Positions 11,012 through 21,341 are shown, numbered from the stretch's first letter. The stretch: DNA of 64,000 bases from Brachionus manjavacas (GCA_019054805.1 JAHQIY010000002.1:6882001-6946000); one strand, 5' to 3'. Made by a program: numbers and translations. The notes: generated by a model from the sequence alone, not told the origin.

Positions 11012-11860
11012 TCAAATTTCAACAGGAACAGTACGAATTAGTGGAGATTGGGGTTCTGTTTTAAGGCCGCAAGTAACCTCATCTGAATTTTTTTCATTCT
11101 CAGTTTTCACATTATAGACAGAATACATTGGATATTTTGTGTGATTAAAGATGTCAATTGAAAAACTAAACTTTAATTCGGGTTCATCAGCTAAAAATCT
11201 TGCAATTTGAATTTCCGATAAACTGATAAAAATTTTTAACAGAATAAATACTGAGCCAAAGCTAAAAATTTAAATGTAAAGAAAAGTTTAATCCAAAATT
11301 CTTACAAAGAATACATTATTGGTGCGAAGTAGTTAAGTTTTTGATCTGTATTCACTCGAACTTAAAAATGTAGATGAGTGACAAAATTTTTTTAATTTAA
11401 ATTTTACCTAAAGCCAAAGTCATGGATATGATTAGCAAATCAATGCAACTCGAAATAACTTGATAAAAATAGTGAAAAGAAAAATTATTTAATGAAATGT
11501 TACCACAGGCATAGGCAAACTTCAAAGGCAAATTAAATTAAAATTATAGGATTGATTTAAAACTCACTGTTAGGTAACTCTGAAAACTTTTAAGATACGC
11601 AATTGGAAAAGCACTAATTATCAAAAGAATTACATTGTTTAAGGTGTAAGAGACTCCAAGTCCATTACCAACTGAAGTTCTTAAAAAAAAAATTTAAGCA
11701 TTGATGATTTATAAAATATTAATTTTACATGCAGGTAAAAATGTAAATAATCAGAAAGACCAGCTTGTAACATGAAAAATAAATATATTAATAAAAGTTG
11801 TATCGATGAAATTACGATTTGAATTTTGTATTGTTTAAAATTAAATTTGTTCACATTCAT
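11012..11860 (-). CDS. AGTRAP-like small multipass membrane protein, copy 3
   Basis: The gene starts at ATG 11860 (MNVNKFNFKQYK...) and ends at TGA 11012-11014. In the - strand I can join LIYLFF with TSVGNGLGVSYTLNNVILLI, FAYAC, VISSCIDLLIISMTLAL, VRVNTDQKLNYFAPIMYS and FFGSVFILLKIFISLSEIQIA, followed by a polar tail of about 65 residues. Exon 2 is again exactly 112 nt and is entered in phase 2, as in the other two copies. To keep this phase, exon 1 must end at an unusual GTTACA donor, so that junction is uncertain. It sits tail-to-head behind copy 2, about 180 bp away, consistent with tandem duplication and strong divergence. Function unknown. Confidence 0.55.
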
Positions 11861-12204
11861 TATATTCTTTGGTTGTAGATTTTTATTAAAATTGTTTAAA
11901 ATTGAAATGAAAAAATTTAAATGTAAAAAAATTTTGCTATATCAAAAAATCTGTTCAGTAAAATGTTGCAGAATAAAAAACATGAGATTAAAAGAAAAAG
12001 AAATTTAACAATAAGAATTCAAATTTGAAATTATTTTTCTTTGATTATGGACTAGATAAATCAATAAATTTGTTAAATCTTGAAATTTAATTTTCTCTAA
12101 TTAGAAAAGCAATACATAGAAATTTTAAAGATAATTGTAATTTTCTGTTTTTCGTTCAGTATTAAATAAGGTAAATGAATATTTTTGAAAAATTTTTAAA
12201 TCTT
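11861..12204. other. spacer left of the array, nothing recognised
   Basis: AT-rich sequence between the third AGTRAP-like gene and the first array unit. The first unit begins near 12205 with TTAAAGTATAAATTTTAG, which recurs at each direct-unit junction. Confidence 0.5.
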
Positions 12205-12385
12205 TTTTTAAAGTATAAATTTTAGTTTATGTACGTTAAAAGACACAGTTTTGTCTTGGAAAAAAATAAAAAAATTATCTAAAAAAAATTAGGATTTATT
12301 TAAACAGTTAAAATCAACAATTTTTAAAGTTTTCTCCCAGATTTATTAAATAAAATTAAAAAACTAAATAAATAAATATTCAATT

Positions 12386-12481
12386 TCAATACCAAACAGT
12401 TGAATAATATGTGGGAAATGATACAATTGGTCTATAAACTGGCACTAATGGAACAACTGGAGTAACATAACTGTAATACAT
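12386..12481 (-). CDS. type A micropeptide, left-facing (unit 1)
   Basis: 31 codons plus stop. The peptide begins MYYSYVTPVVP and ends FPTYYSTVWY, with LVPVYRPIV between. It has no acidic residue or lysine, one arginine, no signal peptide and no cysteine. A TATAAATA box sits 91 bp upstream of the ATG (12565-12572). On the - strand an AATAAA lies downstream near 12342-12347. The sequence recurs in every unit that retains this region. No known family is recognised; coding status rests on conservation, paired arrangement and promoter spacing. Confidence 0.55.
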   Translation of the reverse strand: MYYSYVTPVVPLVPVYRPIVSFPTYYSTVWY

Positions 12482-12564
12482 CTTCCGTTTTTTTAAATTG
12501 GTTGACTTTATTTAAGATTTTATTTCCCTAATTTTTTTAATGAAAAAATGTCTTAAAAAACAAA

Positions 12565-12572
12565 TATTTATA
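12565..12572 (-). promoter_or_regulatory. TATA box of left-facing type A gene
   Basis: TATAAATA on the - strand, 91 bp before the ATG at 12481. The same motif or a close variant lies 85-91 bp before each of the four micropeptide ORFs of unit 1. Confidence 0.5.
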
Positions 12573-12907
12573 CGAAATATTATTTATTAAAATTTAAACA
12601 TTTACGTATATTGAAAATTATAATTGAAACACAATTTATTTCTTTGTTATCCAACATTCTAATGTTTAAAAAATATTTCCCAAAAGTATTGATACGAATT
12701 AAATTAAACATTCAAAGATTTTAACTCAAAATCTAGCATTGTTTTCATTTAATGTTTATTTCAAGTCGATTATGAAATTTTTTTTTATCTATTTGTCAAG
12801 TCAAATGAATATTGCTCATTTTTTTCTAGGGTAAAATATTTCAGGTATTCAATACATTTGTTTATTTAAAATCTAAATGTTTTAGCCAAATTCAAAAATT
12901 ACCAGAC

Positions 12908-12915
12908 TATATATT
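12908..12915 (+). promoter_or_regulatory. TATA-like box of right-facing type A gene
   Basis: TATATATT, 86 bp before the ATG at 12994. In direct units 2 and 3 it reads TATGTATT; in the inverted copies the TATATA form is kept. Confidence 0.45.
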
Positions 12916-12993
12916 TGAGAATATTTTTAAACGTTTCCTAAAGCAAAATTTAAAAGCACAAAATTAAAAAGACCTAAACATAACAAAAACAAA

Positions 12994-13089
12994 ATGTATT
13001 ACAGCTATGTTTCTCCAGTTGTTCCGGTACTACCTGTTTATAGACCAATTGTAGCTGTTCCCACATATTATTCTGCTGTTTGGTATTAA
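12994..13089 (+). CDS. type A micropeptide, right-facing (unit 1)
   Basis: 31 codons plus stop. The peptide begins MYYSYVSPVVP and ends VPTYYSAVWY, with VLPVYRPIV between. It is a clear paralogue of the left-facing ORF at 12386-12481: same length, same start and end, conservative changes between. The two ATGs face away from each other across 512 bp. An AATAAA-containing tract follows about 75 bp after the stop. The pair is flanked by direct repeats of AAAGTTTT(T)CTCCCAGA at 12326-12341 and 13133-13149. Confidence 0.55.
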   Translation: MYYSYVSPVVPVLPVYRPIVAVPTYYSAVWY

Positions 13090-13667
13090 AACAAAGAATC
13101 GAAGCAATTTTTTTAATTGAGCACATTTTTTGAAAGTTTTTCTCCCAGAATTCAATTTTTTCAAATAAAAAAAAAATTAATTTTAATAATTTTTTTAAAG
13201 ATATTTAATAACAGAGTTGATTTATTTCATTTTCAGTGAAATTTAATGTTCGCTGATATCAATATCACAATTAAAGAAATACAAAATATTTAGTATTTTT
13301 TAAGCCTTGGCTCTACTCTTTTACTTTTTAGAAAAGAAGAAAAAGAATGACTCAGTCTTACATATCTACGAACTCTAACATACATGTTCTAATTATCAAA
13401 ATCATTCTACCAAATTTCTAATTACTCTTTTTTAGTCAGTTTTGAAAACTGATTTTTGTTGAAACATAATGAAATGCAATTGATTAAATTAAAAAATATT
13501 TCTTAAAATTATGTGATTAATTTTTTATCCTCATCTTCGTTAATAAATCACTTATTTTAACATTTAGAGATCGATTTTTGTCAGCCTTGTATAATATGCG
13601 ATAACTGATACCAATAAATGAATAATATTAATTATGGATAAATTAACGATTTTCGCTATCGTTTTCT

Positions 13668-13708
13668 TATCGATAGAATTAACCAATTATGTGGTGACTT
13701 TATCGATA
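13668..13708. promoter_or_regulatory. paired TATCGATA palindromes (DREF/GATA-like cluster)
   Basis: Two perfect TATCGATA octamers at 13668-13675 and 13701-13708, 33 bp apart (about three helical turns), with further GATA words just upstream (GCGATAACTGATA near 13600). About 30 bp downstream is TATTTAAATA and then a 12-codon ORF (see findings). TATCGATA is the DRE core bound by DREF in insects. The cluster is kept in the other units that contain this region. Confidence 0.4.
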
Positions 13709-14098
13709 AGGCAAAATCGGTATTTAAATATGCTTTATATCAAATAAAAGAAAGTTTTGCCAACAAAGAATTTTTATTCCAAATTTTTACTAATTTGAAA
13801 AAGCGAATCAAATAAAAGAAATGAAATCATTTTTCCTTCTTTTAAAAATAATTAAATAGACGTTTTACATGACAAATGACTGGGGAATTTTTTTTTAAAC
13901 CAGACACATTTTTTTGAGAAAAGAAACACAAATAAAGACAATTTTTGACTAATTTATCTTTTGGTCGCTTCTATTTGATGAAATAAGAGCGCTTTCCAAA
14001 AAACAGGAGTGTGATTATTTATCAGATCAAAAAATATTACATTGGCATATTTTTTTCAATATTGAAATGAACATAAAATCTTTAAAAGATTAAATCAC

Positions 14099-14104
14099 TT
14101 TATT
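14099..14104 (-). terminator. AATAAA polyadenylation signal of left-facing type B gene
   Basis: AATAAA on the - strand, about 125 bp after the stop codon of the ORF at 14227-14292. It is mirrored in the right arm at 14932-14937. Confidence 0.4.
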
Positions 14105-14226
14105 TGTAAAAAGGAGAAACAATGGCCCTTTTCTCTCCTTGATTGACATTTAAAAAACAATAAATAAAATCAAATAATCAATAAAAATGATTCAGTAAAT
14201 CATTTGTTCAACGGTTCAATTGTTTT

Positions 14227-14292
14227 TCAGTACCATCTTCCATAATAATATGATGCATATGAATAGTATGGCATGCCGTAGTAAAAGTACAT
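14227..14292 (-). CDS. type B micropeptide, left-facing (unit 1)
   Basis: 21 codons plus stop. The peptide begins MYFYYGMP and ends YYYGRWY, with YYSYAS between. More than half the residues are aromatic. It shares with type A the M-Y-(Y/F) start, a lone arginine and a terminal WY. TATAAATA lies 85 bp upstream (14370-14377, - strand). The ORF is identical at every base to its partner at 14734-14799. No known family is recognised. Confidence 0.5.
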   Translation of the reverse strand: MYFYYGMPYYSYASYYYGRWY

Positions 14293-14369
14293 TTTGATTT
14301 GTTAGTCTTGCTGTTTAGAAAGAGTTTTTTCTTTATTTTTTGTTGTTGAAATGTTTGAAAAATATCTCT

Positions 14370-14377
14370 TATTTATA
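14370..14377 (-). promoter_or_regulatory. TATA box of left-facing type B gene
   Basis: TATAAATA on the - strand, 85 bp before the ATG at 14292, at the loop edge of the left arm. Confidence 0.5.
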
Positions 14378-14646
14378 GGAAATGAAACTTAAATGTTAAC
14401 TATCGATTTAATTAAGAAATTATCACATTTGATGATTCACCGATATTTAAAGTCAAACGAAATTAAAAAGGAATGCAAAATATCATGTCAAACTTCATTT
14501 AATTTAAATTTTGTATTTATATGTTGAAAAATCGGATGAATGTGAACAATTTTTCTCTGGAAAATATTTTCATTACATCAATTAAACGATTATAAAAAAA
14601 AAAATTTTATCAAAATATTTAATTAAAGAGCTTTTATATTTTTATT

Positions 14647-14654
14647 TATAAATA
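14647..14654 (+). promoter_or_regulatory. TATA box of right-facing type B gene
   Basis: TATAAATA, 87 bp before the ATG at 14734, at the loop edge of the right arm. Confidence 0.5.
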
Positions 14655-14733
14655 AGAGACATTTTTCAAACATTTCAACAACAAAAAAAATAAAGAAAAA
14701 ACACTTTCTAAACAGCAAGACTTACAAATCAAA

Positions 14734-14799
14734 ATGTACTTTTACTACGGCATGCCATACTATTCATATGCATCATATTATTATGGAAGATGGTACTGA
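14734..14799 (+). CDS. type B micropeptide, right-facing (unit 1)
   Basis: Same 21-codon ORF as 14227-14292, in opposite orientation on the other arm of the inverted repeat. The start codons are 442 bp apart and face outward, so the loop region would serve as a shared bidirectional promoter. Confidence 0.5.
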   Translation: MYFYYGMPYYSYASYYYGRWY

Positions 14800-14931
14800 A
14801 AAACAATTGAACCGTTGAACAAATGATTTACTGAATCATTTTTATGGATTATTTGATTTTATTTATTGTTTTTTAAATGTCAATCAAGGAGAGAAAAGGG
14901 CCATTGTTTCTCCTTTTTACAAATAAAGTTG

Positions 14932-14937
14932 TTTAAT
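14932..14937 (+). terminator. AATAAA polyadenylation signal of right-facing type B gene
   Basis: AATAAA about 135 bp after the stop at 14797-14799, just after a GGAGA...TCTCC short hairpin. Confidence 0.4.
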
Positions 14938-15611
14938 CTTTTAAAGAAATTATGTTCATTTCAATTTGGCAAATATAAAATGGCGTGCCTGACTTAATTT
15001 AATTATTTTAAACATTTTAGAAATAAAATAGAAAATATTAACGAAATGTCTTTAGAATGATTCAACACTAGCATATTATATTTACATGTTTATGTTAAAT
15101 TTAATTATTAAAAATTAACATTTAAAATAAAGATTCTGATTTTATAATTTAGTTTGAAAATATTTTCTTTTTATTATCTGAATTTTAGAAAAATGAATTT
15201 TGAGATAGTTTAGAAAAACTTTGGAATTAGAACGAGCACTAACTAATTACTAATGCTCCGGAGTATAAATTACCCTTTTTTTTACTTCTTTGGCTTATTA
15301 CTCAATAGATTGAACTTTTTATCCATTTTTTCCATAGAATCGAATCTAAAAATTTTTAATTAAATATTATAATTTATTACCAAATATTTGTTTTTTCATG
15401 CTAAAAGGGTTTTCGTTATTATTACACGTATATTTAAGATTATAAAAAAATGTTTAATATTACTTTCTTCAAATATTAAACAAGCTAGACAACATATGAA
15501 CAAAATTTAGTTGAAAAAACTTCAAAAAATAAAATGTATTGTATTAATTCTTAAATGATCAACAAGTAATTAATGAATCAATCTAAGCTTTAAAAAAGTC
15601 AAATAATGAAA

Positions 15612-16570
15612 TAACGAAAGACCCGACAGAGATATCAAATCTTCTAAAAAGATTTTTTAAAAAATGTTTTGTAATTGAACAAGATTGAAGGCTTCCACCT
15701 TTTGAAGCTGAATTTAAAGAAAACTGGTCAGAATATATTGATATTTTACCAAATGATATTTGCTATGAAATGGTTTCTTAAAAAACTACAAATGCTAAAT
15801 CAAAATAAATCATGTGGTTTAGACAATCTTTATCCGTCATTACTTAAAAACTGTGCAGAAGACTAAACTTTCATTTAACTTAGATTTTACAGATCAGCAA
15901 ATATTAGTCCATTGTTAAAAAAGGTAAAAAATCAATTCATTGTGAAAATTAATAAATTGTGAAAAAATTTCACAATAGAAAAAAATTAAAGCGTGTGTAA
16001 TGTAATTTTTGTGCTAATATCTGACATTGCTAGATTCTTTTTATAAATTTTATTATCTTCCTTAAACTCTAAAGAACAGCATAAATTTTGTAAGGAAAAA
16101 GTAATTTACAACTAATCTTCTGGAAACTCTAGATTTAGTCTCAATGAGTCTAGACAAATTTTCCTGTTAATGTGATTTTAATAGATTTTGCAAAAGCATT
16201 TGATACTAATCTGCACAGACCACACACAGCTTAAAAGAAACAAATGAATTTATTGGTCTGGCACTAAAATGGATCGAAGCTTTTTGAAAAAAGAAGAAAA
16301 CGAGATGTTCATGGTAAAATTGTGTCGGAATTGATAAGAAATTTTTGGCGTTGTACCACAAGGATAAGTGATTAATCCACTTTTGTTCGTTTTCTATATT
16401 AATGATCTCCCAAAAGGAAAAAAGAATATGGTGAAGATGTTTGCAGATGCTATAAAATTTTCTCGCAAACGGTATCAGAAATAAGTGCAGTGAAACTACA
16501 ATCAGATTTAGATTTAGTTTTCAAGTGGAATCTAGATTGGCTTCTTCTCTTCAAGTCCAAGACGGCCTGT
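15612..16570 (+). pseudogene. dead non-LTR (LINE) reverse-transcriptase fragment, unit 1
   Basis: Broken frames show the order of motifs of a LINE reverse transcriptase: DPTEISNLLKRFFKK; QNKSCGLDNLYPSLLKN (typical KSPGPDGI-type block); YRSANISPLLKKGKK; LIDFAKAFDT; then VVPQG, a stop, and NPLLFVFYINDLPKG; and MVKMFADAIKF. The catalytic F/YADD box reads FADA, so a metal-binding aspartate is lost. Several stops and frame shifts separate the motifs. The same lesions occur in the other copies (20091-21049, 25000-25958, 28510-29470). The element was already dead when the array was amplified. Confidence 0.75.
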
Positions 16571-16862
16571 TGACGTAATCTATCTTTATTTTGACAATTA
16601 CACACGAATTACTTTTATTAAATTACACACAAAGATCTGATAGTAAAATAAATTGCAATGGGATTCCAAATACAAATCATTTTTTTAAAGTATAAATTTT
16701 AGTTTATGTACGTTAAAAGACACAGTTTTGTCTTGGAAAAAAATAAAAAAATTATCTAAAAAAATTTAGGATTTATTTAAACAGTTAAAATCAACAATTT
16801 TTAAAGTTTTCTCCCAGATTTATTAAATAAAATTAAAAAACTAAATAAATAAATATTCAATT

Positions 16863-16958
16863 TCAATACCAAACAGTTGAATAATATGTGGGAAATGATA
16901 CAATTGGTCTATAAACTGGCACTAATGGAACAACTGGAGTAACATAACTGTAATACAT
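16863..16958 (-). CDS. type A micropeptide, left-facing (unit 2)
   Basis: Same 31-residue peptide as 12386-12481 (MYYSYVTPVVP... ending TYYSTVWY). Confidence 0.5.
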   Translation of the reverse strand: MYYSYVTPVVPLVPVYRPIVSFPTYYSTVWY

Positions 16959-17469
16959 CTTCCGTTTTTTTAAATTGGTTGACTTTATTTAAGATTTTAT
17001 TTCCCTAATTTTTTTAATGAAAAAATGTCTTAAAAAACAAATATTTATACGAAATATTATTTATTAAAATTTAAACATTTACGTATATTGAAAATTATAA
17101 TTGAAACACAATTTATTTCTTTGTTATCCAACATTCTAATGTTTAAAAATATTTTCCAAAAGTATTGATACGAATTAAATTAAACATTCAAAGATTTTAA
17201 CTCAAAATCTAGCATTGTTTTCATTTAATGTTTATTTCAAGTCGATTATGAAATTTTTTTTTATCTATTTGTCAAGTCAAATGAATATTGCTCATTTTTT
17301 TCTAGGGTAAAATATTTCAGGTATTCAATACATTTGTTTATTTAAAATCCAAATGTTTTAGCCAAATTCAAAAATTACCAGACTATGTATTTGAGAATAT
17401 TTTTAAAAGTTTCCTAAAGCAAAATTTAAAAGCACAAAATTAAAAAGACCTAAACATAACAAAAACAAA

Positions 17470-17565
17470 ATGTATTACAGCTATGTTTCTCCAGTTGTTC
17501 CGATACTACCTGTTTATAGACAAATTGTAGCTGTTCCCACATATTATTCTGCTGTTTGGTATTAA
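17470..17565 (+). CDS. type A micropeptide, right-facing (unit 2)
   Basis: 31 residues. It differs from unit 1 (12994-13089) at two positions: VPVLPV becomes VPILPV and YRPIV becomes YRQIV. Confidence 0.5.
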   Translation: MYYSYVSPVVPILPVYRQIVAVPTYYSAVWY

Positions 17566-18702
17566 AACAAAGAATCGAAGCAATTTTTTTAATTGAGCAC
17601 ATTTTTTGAAAGTTTTTCTCCCAGAATTCAATTTTTTCAAATAAAAAAAAAAATTAATTTTAATAATTTTTTTAAAGATATTTAATAACAGAGTTGATTT
17701 ATTTCATTTTCAGTGAAATTTAATGTTCGCTGATATCAATATCACAATTAAAGAAATACAAAATATTTAGTATTTTTAAGCCTTGGCTCTACTCTTTTAC
17801 TTTTTAGAAAAGAAGAAAAAGAATGACTCAGTCTTACATATCTACGAACTCTAACATACATGTTCTAATTATCAAAATCATTCTACCAAATTTCTAATTA
17901 CTCTTTTTTAGTCAGTTTTGAAAACTGATTTTTGTTGAAACATAATGAAATGCAATTGATTAAATTAAAAAATATTTCTTAAAATTATGTGATTAATTTT
18001 TTATCCTCATCTTCGTTAATAAATCACTTATTTTAACATTTAGAGATCGATTTTTGTCAGCCTTGTATAATATGCGATAACTGATACCAATAAATGAATA
18101 ATATTAATTATGGATAAATTAACGATTTTCGCTATCGTTTTCTTATCGATAGAATTAACCAATTATGTGGTGACTTTATCGATAAGGCAAAATCGGTATT
18201 TAAATATGCTTTATATCAAATAAAAGAAAGTTTTGCCAACAAAGAATTTTTATTCCAAATTTTTACTAATTTGAAAAAGCGAATCAAATAAAAGAAATGA
18301 AATCATTTTTCCTTCTTTTAAAAATAATTAAATAGACGTTTTACATGACAAATGACTGGGGAATTTTTTTAAACCAGACACATTTTTTTGAGAAAAGAAA
18401 CACAAATAAAGACAATTTTTGACTAATTTATCTTTTTGGTCGCTTCTATTTGATGAAATAAGAGCGCTTTCCAAAAAACAGGAGTGTGATTATTTATCAG
18501 ATCAAAAAAATATTACATTGGCATATTTTTTTCAATATTGAAATGAACATAAAATCTTTAAAAGATTAAATCACTTTATTTGTAAAAAGGAGAAACAATG
18601 GCCCTTTTCTCTCCTTGATTGACATTTAAAAAACAATAAATAAAATCAAATAATCAATAAAAATGATTCAGTAAATCATTTGTTCAACGGTTCAATTGTT
18701 TT

Positions 18703-18768
18703 TCAGTACCATCTTCCATAATAATATGATGCATATGAATAGTATGGCATGCCGTAGTAAAAGTACAT
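18703..18768 (-). CDS. type B micropeptide, left-facing (unit 2)
   Basis: 21 codons, base-for-base identical to the unit 1 ORFs. Confidence 0.48.
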   Translation of the reverse strand: MYFYYGMPYYSYASYYYGRWY

Positions 18769-19209
18769 TTTGATTTGTTAGTCTTGCTGTTTAGAAAGAG
18801 TTTTTTCTTTATTTTTTTTGTTGTTGAAATGTTTGAAAAATATCTCTTATTTATAGGAAATGAAACTTAAATGTTAACTATCGATTTAATTAAGAAATTA
18901 TCACATTTGATGATTCACCGATATTCAAAGTCAAACGAAATTAAAAAGGAATGCAAAATATCATGTCAAACTTCATTTAATTTAAATTTTGTATTTATAT
19001 GTTGAAAAATCGGATGAATGTGAACAATTTTTCTCTGGAAAATATTTTCATTACATCAATTAAACGATTATAAAAAAAAAATTTTATCAAAATTTTTAAT
19101 TAAAGAGCTTTTATATTTTTATTTATAAATAAGAGACATTTTTCAAACATTTCAACAACAAAAAAAATAAAGAAAAACACTTTCTAAACAGCAAGACTTA
19201 CAAATCAAA

Positions 19210-19275
19210 ATGTACTTTTACTACGGCATGCCATACTATTCATATGCATCATATTATTATGGAAGATGGTACTGA
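19210..19275 (+). CDS. type B micropeptide, right-facing (unit 2)
   Basis: 21 codons, base-for-base identical to the unit 1 ORFs. Confidence 0.48.
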   Translation: MYFYYGMPYYSYASYYYGRWY

Positions 19276-20090
19276 AAAACAATTGAACCGTTGAACAAAT
19301 GATTTACTGAATCATTTTTATTGATTATTTGATTTTATTTATTGTTTTTTAAATGTCAATCAAGGAGAGAAAAGGGCCATTGTTTCTCCTTTTTTACAAA
19401 TAAAGTTGTTTAATCTTTTAAAGAAATTATGTTCATTTCAATTTGGCAAATATAAAATGGCGTGCCTGACTTAATTTAATTATTTTAAACATTTTAGAAA
19501 TAAAATAGAAAATATTAACGAAATGTCTTTAGAATGATTCAACACTAGCATATTATATTTACATGTTTATGTTAAATTTAATTATTAAAAATTAACATTT
19601 AAAATAAAGATTCTGATTTTATAATTTAGTTTGAAAATATTTTCTTTTTATTATCTGAATTTTAGAAAAATGAATTTTGAGATAGTTTAGAAAAACTTTG
19701 GAATTAGAACGAGCACTAACTAATTACTAATGCTCCGGAGTATAAATTACCCTTTTTTTTACTTCTTTGGCTTATTACTCAATAGATTGAACTTTTTATC
19801 CATTTTTTTTCCATAGAATCGAATCTAAAAATTTTTAATTAAATATTATAATTTATTACCAAATATTTGTTTTTTCATGCTAAAAGGGTTTTCGTTATTA
19901 TTACACGTATATTTAAGATTATAAAAAAATGTTTAATATTACTTTCTTCAAATATTAAACAAGCTAGACAACATATGAACAAAATTTAGTTGAAAAAACT
20001 TCAAAAAATAAAATGTATTGTATTAATTCTTAAATGATCAACAAGTAATTAATGAATCAATCTAAGCTTTAAAAAAGTCAAATAATGAAA

Positions 20091-21049
20091 TAACGAAAGA
20101 CCCGACAGAGATATCAAATCTTCTAAAAAGATTTTTTTAAAATGTTTTGTAATTGAACAAGATTGAAGGCTTCCACCTTTTGAAGCTGAATTTAAAGAAA
20201 ACTGGTCAGAATATATTGATATTTTACCAAATGATATTTGCTATGAAATGGTTTCTTAAAAAACTACAAATGCTAAATCAAAATAAATCATGTGGTTTAG
20301 ACAATCTTTATCCGTCATTACTTAAAAACTGTGCAGAAGACTAAACTTTCATTTAACTTAGATTTTACAGATCAGCAAATATTAGTCCATTGTTAAAAAA
20401 AGGTAAAAAATCAATTCATTGTGAAAATTAATAAATTGTGAAAAAATTTCACAATAGAAAAAAATTAAAGCGTGTGTAATGTAATTTTTGTGCTAATATC
20501 TGACATTGCTAGATTCTTTTTATAAATTTTATTATCTTCCTTAAACTCTAAAGAACAGCATAAATTTTGTAAGGAAAAAGTAATTTACAACTAATCTTCT
20601 GGAAACTCTAGATTTAGTCTCAATGAGTCTAGACAAATTTTCCTGTTAATGTGATTTTAATAGATTTTGCAAAAGCATTTGATACTAATCTGCACAGACC
20701 ACACACAGCTTAAAAGAAACAAATGAATTTATTGGTCTGGCACTAAAATGGATCGAAGCTTTTTGAAAAAAGAAGAAAACGAGATGTTCATGGTAAAATT
20801 GTGTCGGAATTGATAAGAAATTTTTGGCGTTGTACCACAAGGATAAGTGATTAATCCACTTTTGTTCGTTTTCTATATTAATGATCTCCCAAAAGGAAAA
20901 AAGAATATGGTGAAGATGTTTGCAGATGCTATAAAATTTTCTCGCAAACGGTATCAGAAATAAGTGCAGTGAAACTACAATCAGATTTAGATTTAGTTTT
21001 CAAGTGGAATCTAGATTGGCTTCTTCTCTTCAAGTCCAAGACGGCCTGT
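20091..21049 (+). pseudogene. dead LINE reverse-transcriptase fragment, unit 2
   Basis: Same stops, frame shifts and FADA box as the copy at 15612-16570. Confidence 0.72.
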
Positions 21050-21341
21050 TGACGTAATCTATCTTTATTTTGACAATTACACACGAATTACTTTTATTAA
21101 ATTACACACAAAGATCTGATAGTAAAATAAATTGCAATGGGATTCCAAATACAAATCATTTTTTTAAAGTATAAATTTTAGTTTATGTACGTTAAAAGAC
21201 ACAGTTTTGTCTTGGAAAAAAATAAAAAAATTATCTAAAAAAAATTAGGATTTATTTAAACAGTTAAAATCAACAATTTTTAAAGTTTTCTCCCAGATTT
21301 ATTAAATAAAATTAAAAAACTAAATAAATAAATATTCAATT

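Larger units (their letters stand above)
14061..14965. repeat. large inverted repeat enclosing the type B pair (unit 1)
   Basis: Left arm about 14061-14377 and right arm about 14647-14965 are near-perfect reverse complements of some 317 bp, separated by a 269-bp loop. Each arm carries, from loop outward, a TATAAATA box, a 5' leader with the TTCAACAAC and TTTCTAAACAGCAAGACT words, the 21-codon type B ORF, and a 3' region with AATAAA. Arm differences (for example GATATT/GACATT and ACTC/ACAC in the leaders) fall outside the ORF. A read-through transcript would fold into a long hairpin. Confidence 0.85.
12205..16682 (+). repeat. array unit 1 (direct, complete, about 4.48 kb)
   Basis: Contains A-left 12386-12481, A-right 12994-13089, a TATCGATA pair 13668-13708, B-left 14227-14292, B-right 14734-14799 and a LINE relic about 15612-16570. 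The unit repeats with a period of about 4480 bp at 16683 and 21165. Confidence 0.88.
18537..19441. repeat. large inverted repeat enclosing the type B pair (unit 2)
   Basis: Second copy of the 14061-14965 palindrome, with arms of about 317 bp and a loop of about 270 bp. Confidence 0.8.
16683..21164 (+). repeat. array unit 2 (direct, complete, about 4.48 kb)
   Basis: Near-identical to unit 1, with all four micropeptide ORFs and the LINE relic in the same order. Differences are mainly homopolymer lengths plus a few substitutions. Confidence 0.88.

Noticed and set aside
15675..15866. 63-residue frame in each unit as a separate gene
   Set aside because: It contains the LINE block NKSCGLDNLYPSLLKN and is one broken piece of the reverse-transcriptase relic.
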